From the NCBI GenBank assembly GCA_048499805.1, contig JASNZF010000005.1, positions 124,001 through 188,000 of the forward strand: a stretch of 64,000 nt of DNA, in the 5' to 3' direction. Of the stretch, positions 16,348 through 25,878 are shown piece by piece (the first letter of the stretch is position 1; every line of letters starts with the position of its first letter). The stretch comes from JAWXBA01 sp048499805 (GTDB taxonomy: Bacteria; Gemmatimonadota; Gemmatimonadetes; Gemmatimonadales; GWC2-71-9). Below the pieces are notes generated by a model. It saw only the letters and a program-made list of their open reading frames with translations. It did no database searches and was not told where the DNA came from. The position numbers and the translations under genes are program-made.

Positions 16348-19300
16348 ATGGCCTTTGTCCATCTGCACACCCATAGCGAATACAGCCTGCTCGACGGAGC
16401 CAACCGGATCCCCGAGCTGGTGGACCATATCCAGAAGCTGGGCATGGACAGCCTGGCGGTCACCGACCACGGCAACATGCACGCAGCCTGGTCGTTCTAC
16501 GAGGCCGCCAAGGCCCGCGGGATCCGCCCCATCCTGGGGTTCGAGGCCTACCTGGCCTTTGGATCCCGCCAGTCCACCCAGAAGCCCGCCTGGGCCCCGG
16601 CCCACTACAGCCACCTGGTCCTGTTGGCCCGGAACAAGGCGGGCTACCGGAATCTGACGCGCCTGACCTCGATCGGCTACACAGAGGGGTTCTACCGCCG
16701 CCCCCGGATTGACAAGGAGGTCCTGGCCCGGCACGCCGAGGGGATCGTCTGCCTGGCGGCCTGCCTCAGCGGTGAGGTGGCCCTCTGGCTGCGGCAGGGC
16801 CGCTACGAGGAGGCCAAGGCCTCGGCGCAGTGGTTTGCCCAGACCTTCGGCAAGGACGGTTTCTGGCTTGAGATCCAGGAGCACGGCATCGGCGAGGAGC
16901 GGCTGGTTACCGAGGGGATGCTGCGGCTGGGGCAGGAGCTCGGGCTCGGCGTGGTGGCCACCAACGATGCCCACTACCTCCGCCGCGAGGACGCCGAGGC
17001 CCACGACTGCCTCCTGGCGATCGCCACCGGCAGCGACCTGGACGACCCCAAGCGGTTCCGCTTCACCGGCGAGGAGTCGTACGTCAAGAGCGAAGCCGAG
17101 ATGCGCGAGCTCTTCGGCGCCCACCCCGAGACGCTCAGCAACACCCAGGTGGTGGCCGACAGCTGTGAGTTCGACTTCGAGAAGCGCTACTTCCTCCCCG
17201 AGTTCCCGCGCCCCGAGCGCTTCGCCACCGACGAGGCCCTGCTCCAGCACCTGGCCGAGCTCGGCGCCGTGGCCCGCTACGGGGACCCGCTGCCGGCCGC
17301 CGCCCGGGAACGGCTGGAGTACGAACTGGGCGTGATCAACACCGCCGGCTACGCCGGCTACTTCCTCATCACCCAGGACTTCATCAACGCCGCCAAGGAG
17401 CGGGGCATCCCGGTGGGTCCGGGGCGCGGCTCGGCGGCCGGCTCCCTGGTGGCCTATGCCCTTGGGATCACCAACGTCGACCCCCTCGCCTTCGACCTCC
17501 TCTTCGAGCGCTTCCTCAATCCCGAGCGCGTGTCGATGCCGGACATCGACGTGGACTTCTGCTTCGAGCGGCGGGGCGAGGTCATCGAGTACGTCCGGGA
17601 GCGCTACGGGCGGGACAGCGTCGGCCAGATCGTCACCTTCGGGACCCTCAAGGCCCGGGCGGCGATCAAGGATGTCGCCCGGGTGCTCAAGATCCCGCCG
17701 GCCGAGGCCGACAAGATCACCAAGCTGATCCCGTCGGCCCCGAACTACAGCCTCACCATCTCCCAGGCGACCGAGAAGGTGCCCGAGCTGCGCGACCTGG
17801 TGAAGTCCGGGCCGGTCTACGAGCGCCTGGCGATGCTGGGATCCCGGATCGAGGGGATCTCCCGGCACTCCTCCGTGCATGCCGCCGGGGTGGTGATCGC
17901 CCCGGGCCCGCTGCAGGAATACGTCCCGGTGTTCACCGTGCCCAACAAGGGCTCCGGCCCGGAGGGCGACTCGATCATCTGCCAGTACGACATGACGTCG
18001 CTGGAGAAGGTCGGGATGCTCAAGATGGACATCCTGGGCCTCAAGACCCTGACGGTGATCCACGACGCCATCGCCATGGTCGCGGCCCGCCACCAGCGCA
18101 CCCTGGACATGGATGCGCTCGCCTTCGACGATCCCGCGGTCTACGACCTGCTGCGCCGCGGGCGCACCGGCGGCGTCTTCCAGTTCGAGTCGCCACTGGC
18201 CACCGAGACGCTCCGGGCGATGAAGTGCGACCGGTTCGAGGACCTGGTGGCCGCCAACGCCCTGCTCCGCCCCGGGCCGCTCGATGCCGGGATGCACACC
18301 GTCTACATCAAGCGCAAGCTGGGACAGGAGCGGGTCAGCTATCCCCACCCGCTGCTCCGGGAGATCCTCGAACCCACCTACGGGGTCATCACCTACCAGG
18401 AACAGGTGATGCGGATCGCCAACGTCATGGCCGGCTTCTCGCTGGCCGAAGCCGACGTCCTCCGGAAGGCCGTGGGCAAGAAGGACGCGGCCCTGATCCG
18501 CCGCGAGCTGGAGACCTTCGTGGAGCGGGCGCTGGCCCAGGGCCACCCGCGCAAGCTGGCCGAGGAGCTCGCCGCCCAGATCGAGACCTTCGGCCGCTAC
18601 GGCTTCAACAAGTCCCACTCGGTGGCCTACTCGGTCCTGTCCTACCAGACCGCGTGGCTCAAGGCCCACTATCCGGCCGAGTTCATGGCGGCACTGCTGT
18701 CGTCGGAAATCGGCGACACCGACAAGGTGGTGCAGTACATCAACGAGGCGCGGGAGATGGGGCTCGAGGTGCTGCCCCCCGACATCGCCGAGTCCGGGTT
18801 CAAGTTCACCGTCGTGGGCAGTTCCCGGATCCGCTTCGGGCTCGGGGCGGTGCGCAACGTGGGGCGGGGCGCCATCGAGTCGATCATCGCGGCGCGGGAG
18901 GGGGGCGACTTCGCCACCCTGGCCGACGTGGTCGGGCGCCTGGACCTGCGCCTCTGCAACAAGCGGGTCCTGGAGTCGCTGATCGCGGCCGGCGCGTGCG
19001 ACTCCCTCGGCGCCCATCGCAGCCAGCTCATGGGCGCACTCGACATCGCCCTCGGCGAGGCCCAGCTCGCCCAGCAGGAGCGCGAGGCCGGACAGGCGTC
19101 CCTCTTCGGGGAGGCGCAGCCGGTGGCCCAGCCGTCCGCCGGCATGCCGGACCTGCCGCCGTGGCCGGAGGCGGAGCGCCTGACCCGCGAGAAGGAGGTC
19201 CTGGGGTTCTTCATCTCGGGGCACCCGCTGGAGCGCTTCCGTCCGGAGGTGGAGCTCTTCGGCAGCCGGACCACCGCCACGCTGCACGAATGGAGCGAGC

Positions 19301-19818
19301 ACCCGGTGACGGTGGCGGCGGTGGTCACCAGCGTCAAGCGGCAGATCTCCAAGAAGACGGGCAAGGAGTACGCCCGGCTGGTGCTCGAGGACTTCCACGG
19401 CACGGCCGAGGCGATCGTCTTCCCCGAGGCGTGGGCGCGGCTCAACCAGGTGATCACCGTGGACCTCGCGGTCCTGCTCAACGGGGGATACAGTACCCGG
19501 GACCGGGGTGAGGACCGCGCCCCGTTCGTCGTCGAGTCGGCCCGGGCGCTCGAGGAGCTGCGGGCCAGCGGGGCGGTCGGGATCGCCTTCCGGTGGCGGG
19601 CCCCGACCCCCCCCGCCGCCGAGGCGCTGCGGGCCGCGGCGGCCCTCTGCGCCGCCCATCCGGGGCCATCCCCGGTCTATATTGAGTGGTCCGACGGCAA
19701 TGGCGAGGCGCTCCGGTTGCGGGCCCGCCGCCTGCGCGTCACGTTGGAGGATGAATTGATTGGCGCGCTCCGGAGCGGCTTCGGGGCGGACTCGGTCTTC
19801 TTCGTCAAGGTGGGTTGA
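16348..19818 (+). CDS. dnaE: DNA polymerase III subunit alpha
   Basis: This is the replicative polymerase (1156 residues, the usual DnaE1 length). It has the N-terminal PHP domain (HLHTHSEYSLLDGA, VTDHGNMH), the palm with GRGSAAGSLVAYALGI and PDIDVDFC, whose aspartates are catalytic, and the fingers with YGFNKSHSVAYSVLSYQTAWLKAHYP. A C-terminal OB fold follows (VAAVVTSVKRQISKKTGKEYA). ATG 16348 sits directly before the PHP motif; an upstream in-frame GTG at 16300 adds a non-conserved stretch. accA follows after 2 nt. Confidence 0.97.
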   Translation: MAFVHLHTHSEYSLLDGANRIPELVDHIQKLGMDSLAVTDHGNMHAAWSFYEAAKARGIRPILGFEAYLAFGSRQSTQKPAWAPAHYSHLVLLARNKAGYRNLTRLTSIGYTEGFYRRPRIDKEVLARHAEGIVCLAACLSGEVALWLRQGRYEEAKASAQWFAQTFGKDGFWLEIQEHGIGEERLVTEGMLRLGQELGLGVVATNDAHYLRREDAEAHDCLLAIATGSDLDDPKRFRFTGEESYVKSEAEMRELFGAHPETLSNTQVVADSCEFDFEKRYFLPEFPRPERFATDEALLQHLAELGAVARYGDPLPAAARERLEYELGVINTAGYAGYFLITQDFINAAKERGIPVGPGRGSAAGSLVAYALGITNVDPLAFDLLFERFLNPERVSMPDIDVDFCFERRGEVIEYVRERYGRDSVGQIVTFGTLKARAAIKDVARVLKIPPAEADKITKLIPSAPNYSLTISQATEKVPELRDLVKSGPVYERLAMLGSRIEGISRHSSVHAAGVVIAPGPLQEYVPVFTVPNKGSGPEGDSIICQYDMTSLEKVGMLKMDILGLKTLTVIHDAIAMVAARHQRTLDMDALAFDDPAVYDLLRRGRTGGVFQFESPLATETLRAMKCDRFEDLVAANALLRPGPLDAGMHTVYIKRKLGQERVSYPHPLLREILEPTYGVITYQEQVMRIANVMAGFSLAEADVLRKAVGKKDAALIRRELETFVERALAQGHPRKLAEELAAQIETFGRYGFNKSHSVAYSVLSYQTAWLKAHYPAEFMAALLSSEIGDTDKVVQYINEAREMGLEVLPPDIAESGFKFTVVGSSRIRFGLGAVRNVGRGAIESIIAAREGGDFATLADVVGRLDLRLCNKRVLESLIAAGACDSLGAHRSQLMGALDIALGEAQLAQQEREAGQASLFGEAQPVAQPSAGMPDLPPWPEAERLTREKEVLGFFISGHPLERFRPEVELFGSRTTATLHEWSEHPVTVAAVVTSVKRQISKKTGKEYARLVLEDFHGTAEAIVFPEAWARLNQVITVDLAVLLNGGYSTRDRGEDRAPFVVESARALEELRASGAVGIAFRWRAPTPPAAEALRAAAALCAAHPGPSPVYIEWSDGNGEALRLRARRLRVTLEDELIGALRSGFGADSVFFVKVG

Positions 19819-19820
19819 CC

Positions 19821-20783
19821 ATGGCGTCCACGTATTCGCTGGACTTCGAGAAGCCGCTCCAGGAGCTGGATCGGCAGATCGAGGAGCTGAAGCGGGTGGG
19901 GCGGGAGCGGGAGATCGACGTCGATGACGAGCTCGCCCTCCTGCAGGGCAAGCTGGAGAAGCTGCGGACCGAGATCTACGGCAACCTGACCCCGATGCAG
20001 CGGGTCGCGGTGGCGCGCCACTCCCGCCGGCCCTACACCCTGGACTACCTGTCCAGCATCTTCACCGACTTCATCGAGCTGCACGGCGACCGGCTCTTCC
20101 GGGATGACCCGGCCATCGTCGGGGGGTGGGCCCGGCTGGACGGAAGCTCCGTCATGGTCATCGGCCACCAGAAGGGCCGCGACACCCGCGAGAACCTGCG
20201 CCGCAACTTCGGGATGCCCCATCCCGAGGGCTACCGGAAGGCCCTCCGCCTGATGCGGATGGCCGAGCGGTATGGCGCCCCCGTCATCACCCTGATCGAC
20301 ACCCCCGGCGCCTACCCCGGCCTCGGGGCCGAGGAGCGGGGACAGTCGGAGGCCCTGGCGACCAACATCCTCGAGATGGCCGCCCTCGCGACCCCGTGCA
20401 TTGCCGTGGTCATCGGCGAGGGCGGCTCGGGCGGGGCACTCGCCCTGGGCGTCGCCGACCGGGTCCTGATGTTCGAGAACTCCGTCTATTCGGTCATCTC
20501 CCCGGAAGGCTGCGCCGCCATCCTCTGGAAGGACGCCACCCAGCGGGAGCGCGCCGCGGAGGCGCTCAAGATCACCGCCGAGGACCTGGTGCGCCTCGGG
20601 GTCGTGGACGAGATCATCGCCGAACCGCTCGGTGGCGCCCACCAGGATCCCGAGGCCGCCGGCGAGGCGCTGCGTGCCGCGCTGATCCGGCAGGTGGCGG
20701 AACTGCGCAAGGTCAAGCCCGAGCGCCTCGTCAAGCGCCGGGCCGAGAAGTTCGGCGCCATCGGCGCGTTCGCCGAGGCCTGA
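19821..20783 (+). CDS. accA: Acetyl-CoA carboxylase carboxyltransferase subunit alpha
   Basis: The 320-residue subunit helps transfer CO2 from carboxybiotin to acetyl-CoA, the first step of fatty acid synthesis. It shows ELHGDRLFRDDPAIVGG, NFGMPHPEGYRKALRLM, IDTPGAYPGLGAEERGQ and GEGGSGGALALGVADRV, all hallmarks of AccA. accA beside dnaE is a common bacterial arrangement. The stop overlaps the next ATG as TGATG. Confidence 0.97.
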   Translation: MASTYSLDFEKPLQELDRQIEELKRVGREREIDVDDELALLQGKLEKLRTEIYGNLTPMQRVAVARHSRRPYTLDYLSSIFTDFIELHGDRLFRDDPAIVGGWARLDGSSVMVIGHQKGRDTRENLRRNFGMPHPEGYRKALRLMRMAERYGAPVITLIDTPGAYPGLGAEERGQSEALATNILEMAALATPCIAVVIGEGGSGGALALGVADRVLMFENSVYSVISPEGCAAILWKDATQRERAAEALKITAEDLVRLGVVDEIIAEPLGGAHQDPEAAGEALRAALIRQVAELRKVKPERLVKRRAEKFGAIGAFAEA

Positions 20784-21883
20784 TGCCCACGACCGTCGAG
20801 GTCCGCTTCAAGGGTACCCGCAAGGACTTCTTCCTCTGGCCCGAGGACGCCGAGCCGCTGCGCCTGCAGGACCCGGTCATCGTCGAGAGCGACCGGGGGC
20901 TCGACTTTGGCCGCATCTCCGCCACCGGCGAGACCGCCGCGGCCAAGTGCAGCTCGGCCTGCTCCGGGTGCGCCGTCGGGGAGACCCCCGCCCCCAGCCT
21001 CCGGGTCCTCCGGGTCGCCACCCGGGAGGAGATCCAGACCGCCAACGAGCGCCGCCGCAGCGAGGAGCCCGTCCGCCAGGAAGTGATCGAGCGGATCCGG
21101 GCCCACAAGCTCGAGATGAAGGCCGCCGATACCGAGTGGCAGTGGGACAAGAAGAAGCTGAGCATCTACTTCACCGCCGAAAAGCGGGTGGACTTCCGCG
21201 ACCTGGTACGCGACCTCGCCACCCGATTCAAGACCCGGATTGAGTTGCGCCAGATCGGGGTGCGCGACGAGGCGGCCCGGCTCGGCGGCGTGGGGCGTTG
21301 CGGCAAGGAGTACTGCTGCTCCACTTGGCTGCCCGAGCTCTCGCCGGTCAGTCTCGGGCTCGCCAAGGACCAGCACCTCTCCCTCAATCCCGCCCAGATC
21401 TCCGGCGGCTGCGGCCGCCTCCTCTGCTGCCTCAAGTACGAGCACGAGTTCTATGTCGCCAGCCGGAAGCGATTCCCCAAGGAAGGGAAGTCGCTGCGCA
21501 CCCTGCGCGGCATGGAGAAGGTCGTCGCCGTCGACATCTTCCGGGAGCGGGTATTCCTGCGCCACGACGCCGACGGCCCCCGCATCCTGGCCCTGCTCGA
21601 CCTGAACCAGGAACTCGAGGCGGCGGCGGCCCTCCCTGTCGGCGAGGCACCAGCGGCCCGGCCGACCCCCACACCACGCCCGGAGCGGGAACGGCGTCCC
21701 CCCCCCGGCTCCCGAGCGCCGCGCGCCGACCGACCACCGCCACGCCAGGAAAGTGTCCCCGCCGCCCCGGCAGCCGAGTCGCCGCAGCAGGGACCCGGCA
21801 AGCCCGGCAAGCCCGGGAAGAAGCGACGGCGCCGGCGCCCCCCCCGTCGGGGTGGTGGCAAGCCACCTGCCTCGGAGGGATGA
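20783..21883 (+). CDS. ricT: PSP1-domain protein RicT (YaaT-like)
   Basis: The 366-residue protein carries the PSP1 core and the cysteine signature of RicT: CSSACSGC near the N-terminus, GRCGKEYCCSTW and GGCGRLLCCLKYEHEFY. In Bacillus, RicT with RicA and RicF carries Fe-S clusters and stimulates RNase Y-dependent RNA processing; equivalent partners are not visible here. A Pro/Arg-rich disordered tail ending in KKRRRRRPPRRGGGK could bind nucleic acid. It is coupled to accA and to metG, whose GTG follows the stop immediately. Confidence 0.88.
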   Translation: MPTTVEVRFKGTRKDFFLWPEDAEPLRLQDPVIVESDRGLDFGRISATGETAAAKCSSACSGCAVGETPAPSLRVLRVATREEIQTANERRRSEEPVRQEVIERIRAHKLEMKAADTEWQWDKKKLSIYFTAEKRVDFRDLVRDLATRFKTRIELRQIGVRDEAARLGGVGRCGKEYCCSTWLPELSPVSLGLAKDQHLSLNPAQISGGCGRLLCCLKYEHEFYVASRKRFPKEGKSLRTLRGMEKVVAVDIFRERVFLRHDADGPRILALLDLNQELEAAAALPVGEAPAARPTPTPRPERERRPPPGSRAPRADRPPPRQESVPAAPAAESPQQGPGKPGKPGKKRRRRRPPRRGGGKPPASEG

Positions 21884-23413
21884 GTGGGGCGCTTCTTCCT
21901 GACCACCGCCATCGACTACGCCAACGGCGATCCCCACCTGGGGCACGCCTACGAGAAGCTCGGCGCCGATGCAATCGCCCGCTGGCGCCGCCTGCGCGGC
22001 GACGAGGTCTGGTTCCTCATCGGCATGGACGAACATGGCCAGAAGGTGGCCACCACCGCCGCCGCCGAGGGCCTGGCGCCGGCCGAGTACACCGATCGCA
22101 TCGCCGGGCGGTTCCTGGCCACCTGGGAGCGCCTGGGCATCTCCCAGGACCAGTTCATCCGGACCACCTCGCCCGATCACCAGCGTGGGGTGCAGGAGCT
22201 CATCGAGCGGATCTTTGCGCGCAACCCCGACGACTTCTACGAGCAGGCCTATGAGGGCCGCTACTGCGTCGGGTGCGAGGCGTTCAAGGCCGGCGAGGAG
22301 ATCGTGGACGGCAAGTGCGCCCTCCACCCGACCCGGACGCTGGAGGCGGTGCGGGAGCTCAACTGGTTCTTCCGGCTGTCGCGCTATCGCGACTTCCTCC
22401 TGCACCACATCGAGTCGCACCCCGACTTCCTCGCCCCCGCCAGCCGCCGCAACGAGATCCTCGCCCTGCTCCGCGAGGGCCTCGACGACATCTCCGCCAG
22501 CCGGTCCCGCTTCGCCTGGGGCGTCCCGTTCCCCCGGCCACTGAGCTCCGGGGAGCGCCAGATCACCTATGTCTGGTTCGATGCCCTGCCGAATTACTGG
22601 ACCGCCACGCGCGGCGAGTCCGCCGGCGCCGTGTGGCCGGCCCAGCTCCACGTCATCGGCAAGGACATCACCCGGTTCCACGCCGTCATCTGGCCGGCGA
22701 TGCTGGAGGCGGCGGGGCTCCCCCTCCCCGAGCGGGTCTGGGCCCATGGTTTCGTCTACCTGGGCGGCGAACGGTTCAGCAAGAGCGCCGGGGTCCGGCT
22801 CGACCTCGACGAGGCCATTGACCGGTTCGGGGCCGACGCCTTCCGGTACTTCCTGCTGCGGGAGATCGCCTGGGACAGTGACGGGAGCTTCAGCTGGGAA
22901 CGGTTCGAGGAGCGCTACACCGCCGACCTGGCGGACGGGCTCGGCAACCTGGCTTCCCGCTCCCTTGCCATGCTCGCCAAGTATCGGGACGGGGTGGTCC
23001 CCCCGACAGGGGCGCCCACCAGCCTCGACGTGGCGGGGCGGGAGACGCTGGACCGCTACGCCGCTGCCATGGACGCCCTCGACCTCCAGGGAGCCGCCGA
23101 GGCGGCCTGGTCACTGGTCACGACCGCCAACCAGTACATCGTCCAGACCGCCCCCTGGGCCCTGGCCAAGGCCGGCGATGAGTCCGCGCTCGACACCGCG
23201 CTCGCCACGCTGGCCACCTGCCTCTTCCGGCTGACGGTGATGGCCTCCCCGTTCCTGCCCCAGCGCGCCCTCGACCTCTGGCAGTCCCTCGGCCAGCAGG
23301 GCCCGATCAGCGCCGCGGCCTGGACCGCGGCCACCGCCCCGATGCTGGCGGGCTCCGCCACCCACAAGCCCCCGGCGCTGTTCCCCAGGCCGATCGTGGA
23401 ACCTCCAGCGTAA
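21884..23413 (+). CDS. metG: Methionyl-tRNA synthetase (short form)
   Basis: This class I synthetase of 509 residues has TTAIDYANGDPHLGHAYEK (the HIGH-type motif as HLGH), a connective-peptide zinc knuckle (CVGCEAFKAGEE...CALHP) and RFSKSAGV as the KMSKS loop. It lacks the C-terminal tRNA-binding OB domain of long MetG proteins. GTG 21884 abuts the ricT stop and follows a CGGAGGGA ribosome-binding site. It is the last gene of the dnaE-accA-ricT-metG unit. Confidence 0.95.
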   Translation: MGRFFLTTAIDYANGDPHLGHAYEKLGADAIARWRRLRGDEVWFLIGMDEHGQKVATTAAAEGLAPAEYTDRIAGRFLATWERLGISQDQFIRTTSPDHQRGVQELIERIFARNPDDFYEQAYEGRYCVGCEAFKAGEEIVDGKCALHPTRTLEAVRELNWFFRLSRYRDFLLHHIESHPDFLAPASRRNEILALLREGLDDISASRSRFAWGVPFPRPLSSGERQITYVWFDALPNYWTATRGESAGAVWPAQLHVIGKDITRFHAVIWPAMLEAAGLPLPERVWAHGFVYLGGERFSKSAGVRLDLDEAIDRFGADAFRYFLLREIAWDSDGSFSWERFEERYTADLADGLGNLASRSLAMLAKYRDGVVPPTGAPTSLDVAGRETLDRYAAAMDALDLQGAAEAAWSLVTTANQYIVQTAPWALAKAGDESALDTALATLATCLFRLTVMASPFLPQRALDLWQSLGQQGPISAAAWTAATAPMLAGSATHKPPALFPRPIVEPPA

Positions 23414-23454
23414 GTCGTTGATCCTCAACAGCTTCCAGATGAAAAACTGGTGGG

Positions 23455-23484
23455 TTGACAGCCACCCGTTTGGGAGGCACATTA
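23455..23484 (+). promoter_or_regulatory. Candidate promoter of the LytM peptidase gene
   Basis: A perfect TTGACA (23455-23460) is followed after 17-18 nt by CACATT/ACATTA as a weak -10. It lies in the 171-bp gap after metG, about 100 nt before the start codon. Confidence 0.5.
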
Positions 23485-23584
23485 CCTCGTTACCCCTGCC
23501 AGGGACCCAGCCGAGACAGCGGGGGAATTGGCGGTAGGGATTGGCGCAGGCTGGCAGATTGGAAGAGGTCCGTGGTGAGGGTGC

Positions 23585-24499
23585 ATGGCTGAACGTCGGT
23601 GGACCATCATGATCGTGCCCCAGGGGTCGAGTGCCTCCCGGGTCATTGAGCTGTCGCAGACGATGCTCAAGCTGGGCGTGAGCCTGGTCGTGGCATTCGG
23701 CATGGTGGCAGTGCTGCTGGGCTATGCCACCGTCGCCCGGACGGTGGATGTGGCCCGCAGCGAGGCCCTCGAACTGGAGAACCAGGCCCTGGCCCAGACC
23801 TTGGGGCAGCTCCAGGGACGGGTCAGCCAGCTGGGCGATTCCCTTGCCGACCTGGAGCGGCGCGACGGTCGGCTCCGGCTCCTTGCCAACCTCGAATCGA
23901 TCGACCCCCAGGTTCGCGCCGCCGGTATCGGTGGCCCGACCCGGCCCGCCACCGGTGAGGGCAGCGTCCTCCTTGGGCAGGCATCCGCCGTCCGGGTCGA
24001 CCTGAATGCACTCCTCCGCCGGGCCAACCTGCTCTCCCGGAGCTTTGCGGAGGCCGCCGACAGCCTCGAGACCCACGCCGACCGGCTGGCCAGCATGCCC
24101 TCGATCATGCCGACCCAGGGTTGGCTCAGCAGCAACTTCTCCTCGATGCGGCCCCATCCTGTCCTGAACGAGGCCCGCCCCCACGAGGGGATTGACGTCG
24201 TGGCCCCGATCGGCACCCCGATCCTGGCGCCGGGCGCCGGCGTGGTGGTCTCCGCCCAGCGGGAAACCGGCTACGGCAACACCGTGGTCATCGACCACGG
24301 CCACGGGATCATCACCCGGTACGCCCACGCCTCGCGGCTCCTGGTGCGCGTGGGCGAGCGGGTGCAGCGGGGAGACCGGATCGCCCTGGTGGGCAACTCC
24401 GGTCTCTCGACCAGCCCGCACCTGCACTACGAGGTGCACGTCAACGGGAAGCCGGTCAACCCGATGCGGTACGTCCTCCCCGCGGTGATCACCGACTAG
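23585..24499 (+). CDS. M23 (LytM-domain) peptidoglycan peptidase, membrane-anchored
   Basis: The 304-residue protein has one N-terminal transmembrane helix (about residues 30-50), a coiled coil (about 55-100) and a C-terminal LytM domain. The zinc ligands are visible as His200 and Asp204 (HEGIDVVAP) and the second pair around His279-His281 (HLHYEVHV). This layout is that of periplasmic peptidoglycan endopeptidases or of activators of cell-wall amidases. All ligands are kept, so an active endopeptidase is more likely than an EnvC-type activator. A strong hairpin follows the gene. Confidence 0.9.
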   Translation: MAERRWTIMIVPQGSSASRVIELSQTMLKLGVSLVVAFGMVAVLLGYATVARTVDVARSEALELENQALAQTLGQLQGRVSQLGDSLADLERRDGRLRLLANLESIDPQVRAAGIGGPTRPATGEGSVLLGQASAVRVDLNALLRRANLLSRSFAEAADSLETHADRLASMPSIMPTQGWLSSNFSSMRPHPVLNEARPHEGIDVVAPIGTPILAPGAGVVVSAQRETGYGNTVVIDHGHGIITRYAHASRLLVRVGERVQRGDRIALVGNSGLSTSPHLHYEVHVNGKPVNPMRYVLPAVITD

Positions 24500-24530
24500 A
24501 GCCATCGCGACACGACCTGGCCGCAACGCC

Positions 24531-24565
24531 GAGGCCCCGGAACCGCAGCGCGGTTCCGGGGCCTC
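24531..24565. terminator. Bidirectional terminator hairpin
   Basis: A perfect 16-bp GC-rich stem with a 3-nt loop lies between two convergent genes, the LytM peptidase and lemA. No T-tract follows on either side, so it may need help from Rho or act mainly as an mRNA 3' end protector. Confidence 0.8.
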
Positions 24566-24589
24566 CTGCATCGTTGGCCAGCCCTGCGG

Positions 24590-25162
24590 TCAGAACTTGA
24601 CCGCCGGTGCCTCCGCAGCGGCCGGGTCGGTCAAGTCGAAGTACTCCCGCGGGGTCCCCTGGCCGAACATCTTGGCGGTGAGGTTGTACGGGAATCTCCG
24701 GATGTACCCGTTGTAGTCCTCGACGATCCGGTTGTAGTCCTGCCGAGCCACCGCGATCCGGTTCTCGGTCCCCTCCAGCTGGTCCTGCAGCTGGAGGAAG
24801 TTCTGGTTGGCCTTGAGGTCGGGATAGGCCTCCACGATGGCCAGCAACCGACCGAGCGGCGCATTCAGGGCGGAGTTCGCCTCCGCCATCTCGGCCAGGG
24901 ACCCGGTCTCGACCGCCCCGGCCAGGCGCGACCGCGCCTCGGAGACCGACGCGAAGACCTCGGTCTCGTGGGCGGCGAATCCCTTCACCGTCTCCACCAG
25001 GTTGGGAATGAGGTCTGCCCGCCGCTGCAACTGCACCTTGACCTGGGAGAGGGCGCTGTTGACCGCCTCGTCCTTGGTCTGGATGGCGTTGTAACCGCAG
25101 CCTGAGGCGACCAGCAGCAGCATTGCGGGAAGCAGGATGGGACGCAGGGCGTTCAGCATCAT
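24590..25162 (-). CDS. lemA: LemA-family lipoprotein
   Basis: The 190-residue protein has a lipobox (LLVASGC) and the helical LemA fold: GYNAIQTKDEAVNSALSQVKVQLQRRADLIPNLVE at the N-terminus and YNGYIRRFPYNLTAKMFG near the end. The biochemical role of LemA proteins is unsettled. They very often neighbour TPM-domain proteins, as they do here one gene upstream. The start overlaps the preceding gene's stop (ATGA), so it belongs to the 26.7-24.6 kb operon. Confidence 0.92.
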   Translation of the reverse strand: MMLNALRPILLPAMLLLVASGCGYNAIQTKDEAVNSALSQVKVQLQRRADLIPNLVETVKGFAAHETEVFASVSEARSRLAGAVETGSLAEMAEANSALNAPLGRLLAIVEAYPDLKANQNFLQLQDQLEGTENRIAVARQDYNRIVEDYNGYIRRFPYNLTAKMFGQGTPREYFDLTDPAAAEAPAVKF

Positions 25163-25878
25163 CGGACTCCTGGCACGTGTTGATCGATGTACCCCACCGC
25201 CACATCAAGGCTGTGGAGGAAGGCTTCAAAGAGGCTGGCGGGGCAGTTCCAGTCCGGGTCGCGCCAGCGGCTTGCCGACTCGACCAGCGGGGCGATCGGT
25301 GCCCCGGTCACCTCAGCGAAGGCCCGCAACAGTTGGACGCCATCGGTGGGGACCGGTCTCCCCACCAGCATCAGGCCGGCCCGGGCCATCGTCTGGACCG
25401 CCGCCAGGGACCGCTGGAGGTGTCGGCCCAGCTCGGCCGGGTCGTCGGCCGAGGCGGCGTAGGCCTGCCGGAGCCGGACGATCCGGGTGCGCAGCTCCCG
25501 CTCCAGCGCGACCCGCAGCTGGGTGGGATGGGGCTGGACGGCCTCGAGGGGATCCGGGCCCCGGAGCACGGCCCGGGCGCAGAGCATGTCCGCCAATTCA
25601 ATCGCGAAGACGTCGGCGGCACGGCCCCACTCCTCCGGGGTGAGGAACAGCGGCGGGCTGCGCCAGTCATCCGGCAGGTCACGGAGGAGGGGACCCACCG
25701 CCCGCAGCTCGGCGGGTCCGAGCGGGGCGGCGATCACCAGCAGGTTGATGTCGGAGGTCCCCTCCAGCCAGTCGGCCCGGGCCGCCGAGCCGTAGACGAC
25801 GGCGCTGTACCCGGGTGGGAGGGCGTGGTCTGCCTTGCGGAGGAAGTCCTCCACCAGGGCTGTCGGTCTGGCATGCAT
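25159..25878 (-). CDS. Nucleotidyltransferase-fold protein, probably inactive
   Basis: The 239-residue protein carries the pol-beta-type motif GSAARADWLEGTSDINLLV at residues 30-48, then a helical C-terminal half. Active members need GS...DxD. Here the second Asp of the first pair is Asn45, so metal-dependent catalysis is doubtful. It sits between the TPM-domain gene and lemA with overlaps on both sides (ATGA, shared base), which points to a shared envelope-related or regulatory role. Confidence 0.7.
   Translation of the reverse strand: MHARPTALVEDFLRKADHALPPGYSAVVYGSAARADWLEGTSDINLLVIAAPLGPAELRAVGPLLRDLPDDWRSPPLFLTPEEWGRAADVFAIELADMLCARAVLRGPDPLEAVQPHPTQLRVALERELRTRIVRLRQAYAASADDPAELGRHLQRSLAAVQTMARAGLMLVGRPVPTDGVQLLRAFAEVTGAPIAPLVESASRWRDPDWNCPASLFEAFLHSLDVAVGYIDQHVPGVR

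Noticed and set aside
16279..19659. A 1126-codon minus-strand frame opposite dnaE
   Set aside because: It is the shadow of the strongly biased dnaE codons; no domain or motif is visible.
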